DNA from: Metallosphaera yellowstonensis MK1
Lineage (GTDB): Archaea > Thermoproteota > Thermoprotei_A > Sulfolobales > Sulfolobaceae
Assembly: GCF_000243315.1 (NCBI RefSeq)
Contig: NZ_JH597770.1
Span: 19,859-83,858 of the forward strand
Direction: 5' to 3'
Length of the DNA stretch: 64,000 nt
Shown here: positions 63,305 through 64,000 of the stretch, piece after piece
How positions within the stretch are numbered: position 1 is the first letter of the stretch
Layout of the letters: every line of letters starts with the position of its first letter
The notes under the pieces: model-generated
The model's database searches: none
Seen by the model: only the letters and a program-made list of their open reading frames with translations
What the model was told of the DNA's origin: nothing
Position numbers and translations under genes: made by a program

Positions 63305-63455
63305 GGGCGATTCGGGTCTCCTTTACGAATCGTATTATTCTACCGTTTATAAGACAAATCCATCTCGTCCCTCATATAAAGTTACGTAGTTCTACATTTA
63401 TTTGCTACGATATTCATTCAATAAAGTGAATTCACGACGGAAACCCGAACGGCCT
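63305..63455. mobile_element. 151-bp MITE with IS256-type termini, 8-bp target duplication
   Basis: Left end gggcgattcgggtctccttt, inverted right end ggccgttcgggtttccgtcg. Flanked by atagatag at 63297-63304 and 63456-63463. Same length as 32397-32547, and its inverse shares the run cactttatt near one end with that copy. Confidence 0.78.
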
Positions 63456-63590
63456 ATAGATAGCGCTGTGGGGGAATACTTTGACGCACTGGTAAGACAT
63501 GATGGAACTGGAGTCCTAGCTGTGGACGGTAAAGTAGTCGTTAAGAAATACGCAGACGACAGAGGAAAACTATGGGTTAACACTGCGTAA
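63456..63590 (+). CDS. Short hypothetical ORF, start uncertain
   Basis: A frame open from 63402 to 63590, but its first 18 codons lie in the MITE. Outside it, VGEYFDALVRHDGTGVLAVD and GKVVVKKYADDRGKLWVNTA could be a short protein starting near GTG 63468, or a gene cut by the MITE. No family recognised. Confidence 0.3.
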   Translation: MDSAVGEYFDALVRHDGTGVLAVDGKVVVKKYADDRGKLWVNTA

Positions 63591-63663
63591 TCTAGATGAA
63601 CGGGCGGGAAAGAAGGGTGAAAAGCTTATAAGAACTGCAATGGAGTTTCGAGAGGGCTGGTAA

Positions 63664-64000
63664 GATGGAACAATCCTAGAGGGCAGGGATCTGGCCTTCC
63701 AGTATGGCCCAGAGTATAGGGTATTTGAGCACGTCAATCTGAGGGCTTTGGACAACGAGCTAATAGCCATAGTGGGTCCCTCGGGAGTGGGAAAGTCTAC
63801 CCTGCTGAGGATATTGGGCGGTTTCATTAAACCCACTGAGGGAGAAGTCATCCTATTGGGAAAGAAGGTCACTAGGCCTACCCCAAAGATTGCACTGATA
63901 CATCAATCCATAGCTACTTTTCCTTGGCTCACTGCGTTGGAAAATGTTAAGCTCGGTCTCAAGTATAGAAACTTGACTAAGGAGGAGGAAGATTCGATAG
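63664..64000 (+). CDS. ABC transporter ATPase (SsuB/TauB-like), partial, start disrupted
   Basis: ATP-binding subunit of an importer, cut by the window end. Walker A GPSGVGKST at about 63774-63800, Q-loop LIHQSIATFPWLTALENVKL, which has the FPWLT pattern of nitrate/sulfonate/taurine ATPases. The frame opens after a TAA at 63661-63663 with no ATG, GTG or TTG nearby; the ATG at 63665 is one frame off and meets TAG after four codons. One extra A in ggaacaatc would join ATG to the frame (M-E-T-I-L-E-G-R). So it is either a sequencing slip, an atypical start, or a broken gene. Confidence 0.78.

Overview
The window reads as the chromosome of a thermoacidophilic archaeon of the order Sulfolobales. 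Support comes from a thermopsin-type protease, a SsoPTP-like tyrosine phosphatase, a hexokinase resembling the ROK-unrelated Sulfolobus tokodaii enzyme, an Lrs14-like regulator, a split GMP synthetase glutaminase, leaderless genes with TATA boxes close to the start codon, and many Sulfolobus-type insertion sequences. Base composition is moderate rather than strongly AT-rich, which would suit Metallosphaera or a relative; the genus is an inference.

Layout. 1-3700: IS607 element with frameshifted tnpB, a hypothetical SRPBCC-like gene, transposon relics. 3800-9500: amino-acid permease, zinc ribbon protein, a dead IS256-type element with an 8-bp target duplication, an intact IS1341-type tnpB, relics, a zincin. 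9700-19000: mostly host genes (molybdenum hydroxylase large subunit, metallophosphoesterase, carotenoid hydratase-like protein, two DUF2299-like paralogues with a CrtI-like oxidoreductase, and a guaA glutaminase / tyrosine phosphatase / endonuclease V operon). 19000-21300: ISC1217-like element and solo transposon ends. 21300-30750: a secreted-protein block in which a kumamolisin-type S53 protease and a PNGase A-like amidase overlap by 4 bp, plus PadR and NifX-like genes and a permease. 30750-37500: a graveyard of elements around a thermopsin gene whose 3' end was hit by an IS256-type element. 37500-39850: three genes for secreted or membrane proteins, perhaps a filament. 39850-49990: FAD protein, zinc-ribbon-less tnpB, MFS carrier, regulators, nucleotidyltransferase, relics. 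50200-55770: M28 peptidase, TldE-like protein, TrmO, XdhC-like protein, vWA protein, HPP membrane protein. 55850-59750: second IS607 element and second zinc-ribbon-less tnpB, both broken. 59760-64000: candidate structured RNA, hexokinase, dCTP deaminase, YedY-like molybdoenzyme with membrane partner, start of an ABC ATPase.

The dominant theme is mobile DNA. At least five TnpB lineages are visible, most as relics in which the 3' end (where omega-RNA is encoded in characterised TnpB systems) outlasts the reading frame, sometimes as LE-RE deletion derivatives. Two DDE elements each have a miniature family sharing their inverted repeats: about eleven roughly 64-bp elements match the ISC1217-like termini, and two 151-bp elements match the IS256-type termini. 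Many have visible 6-9-bp target duplications. Some insertions have changed the C-termini of host genes.
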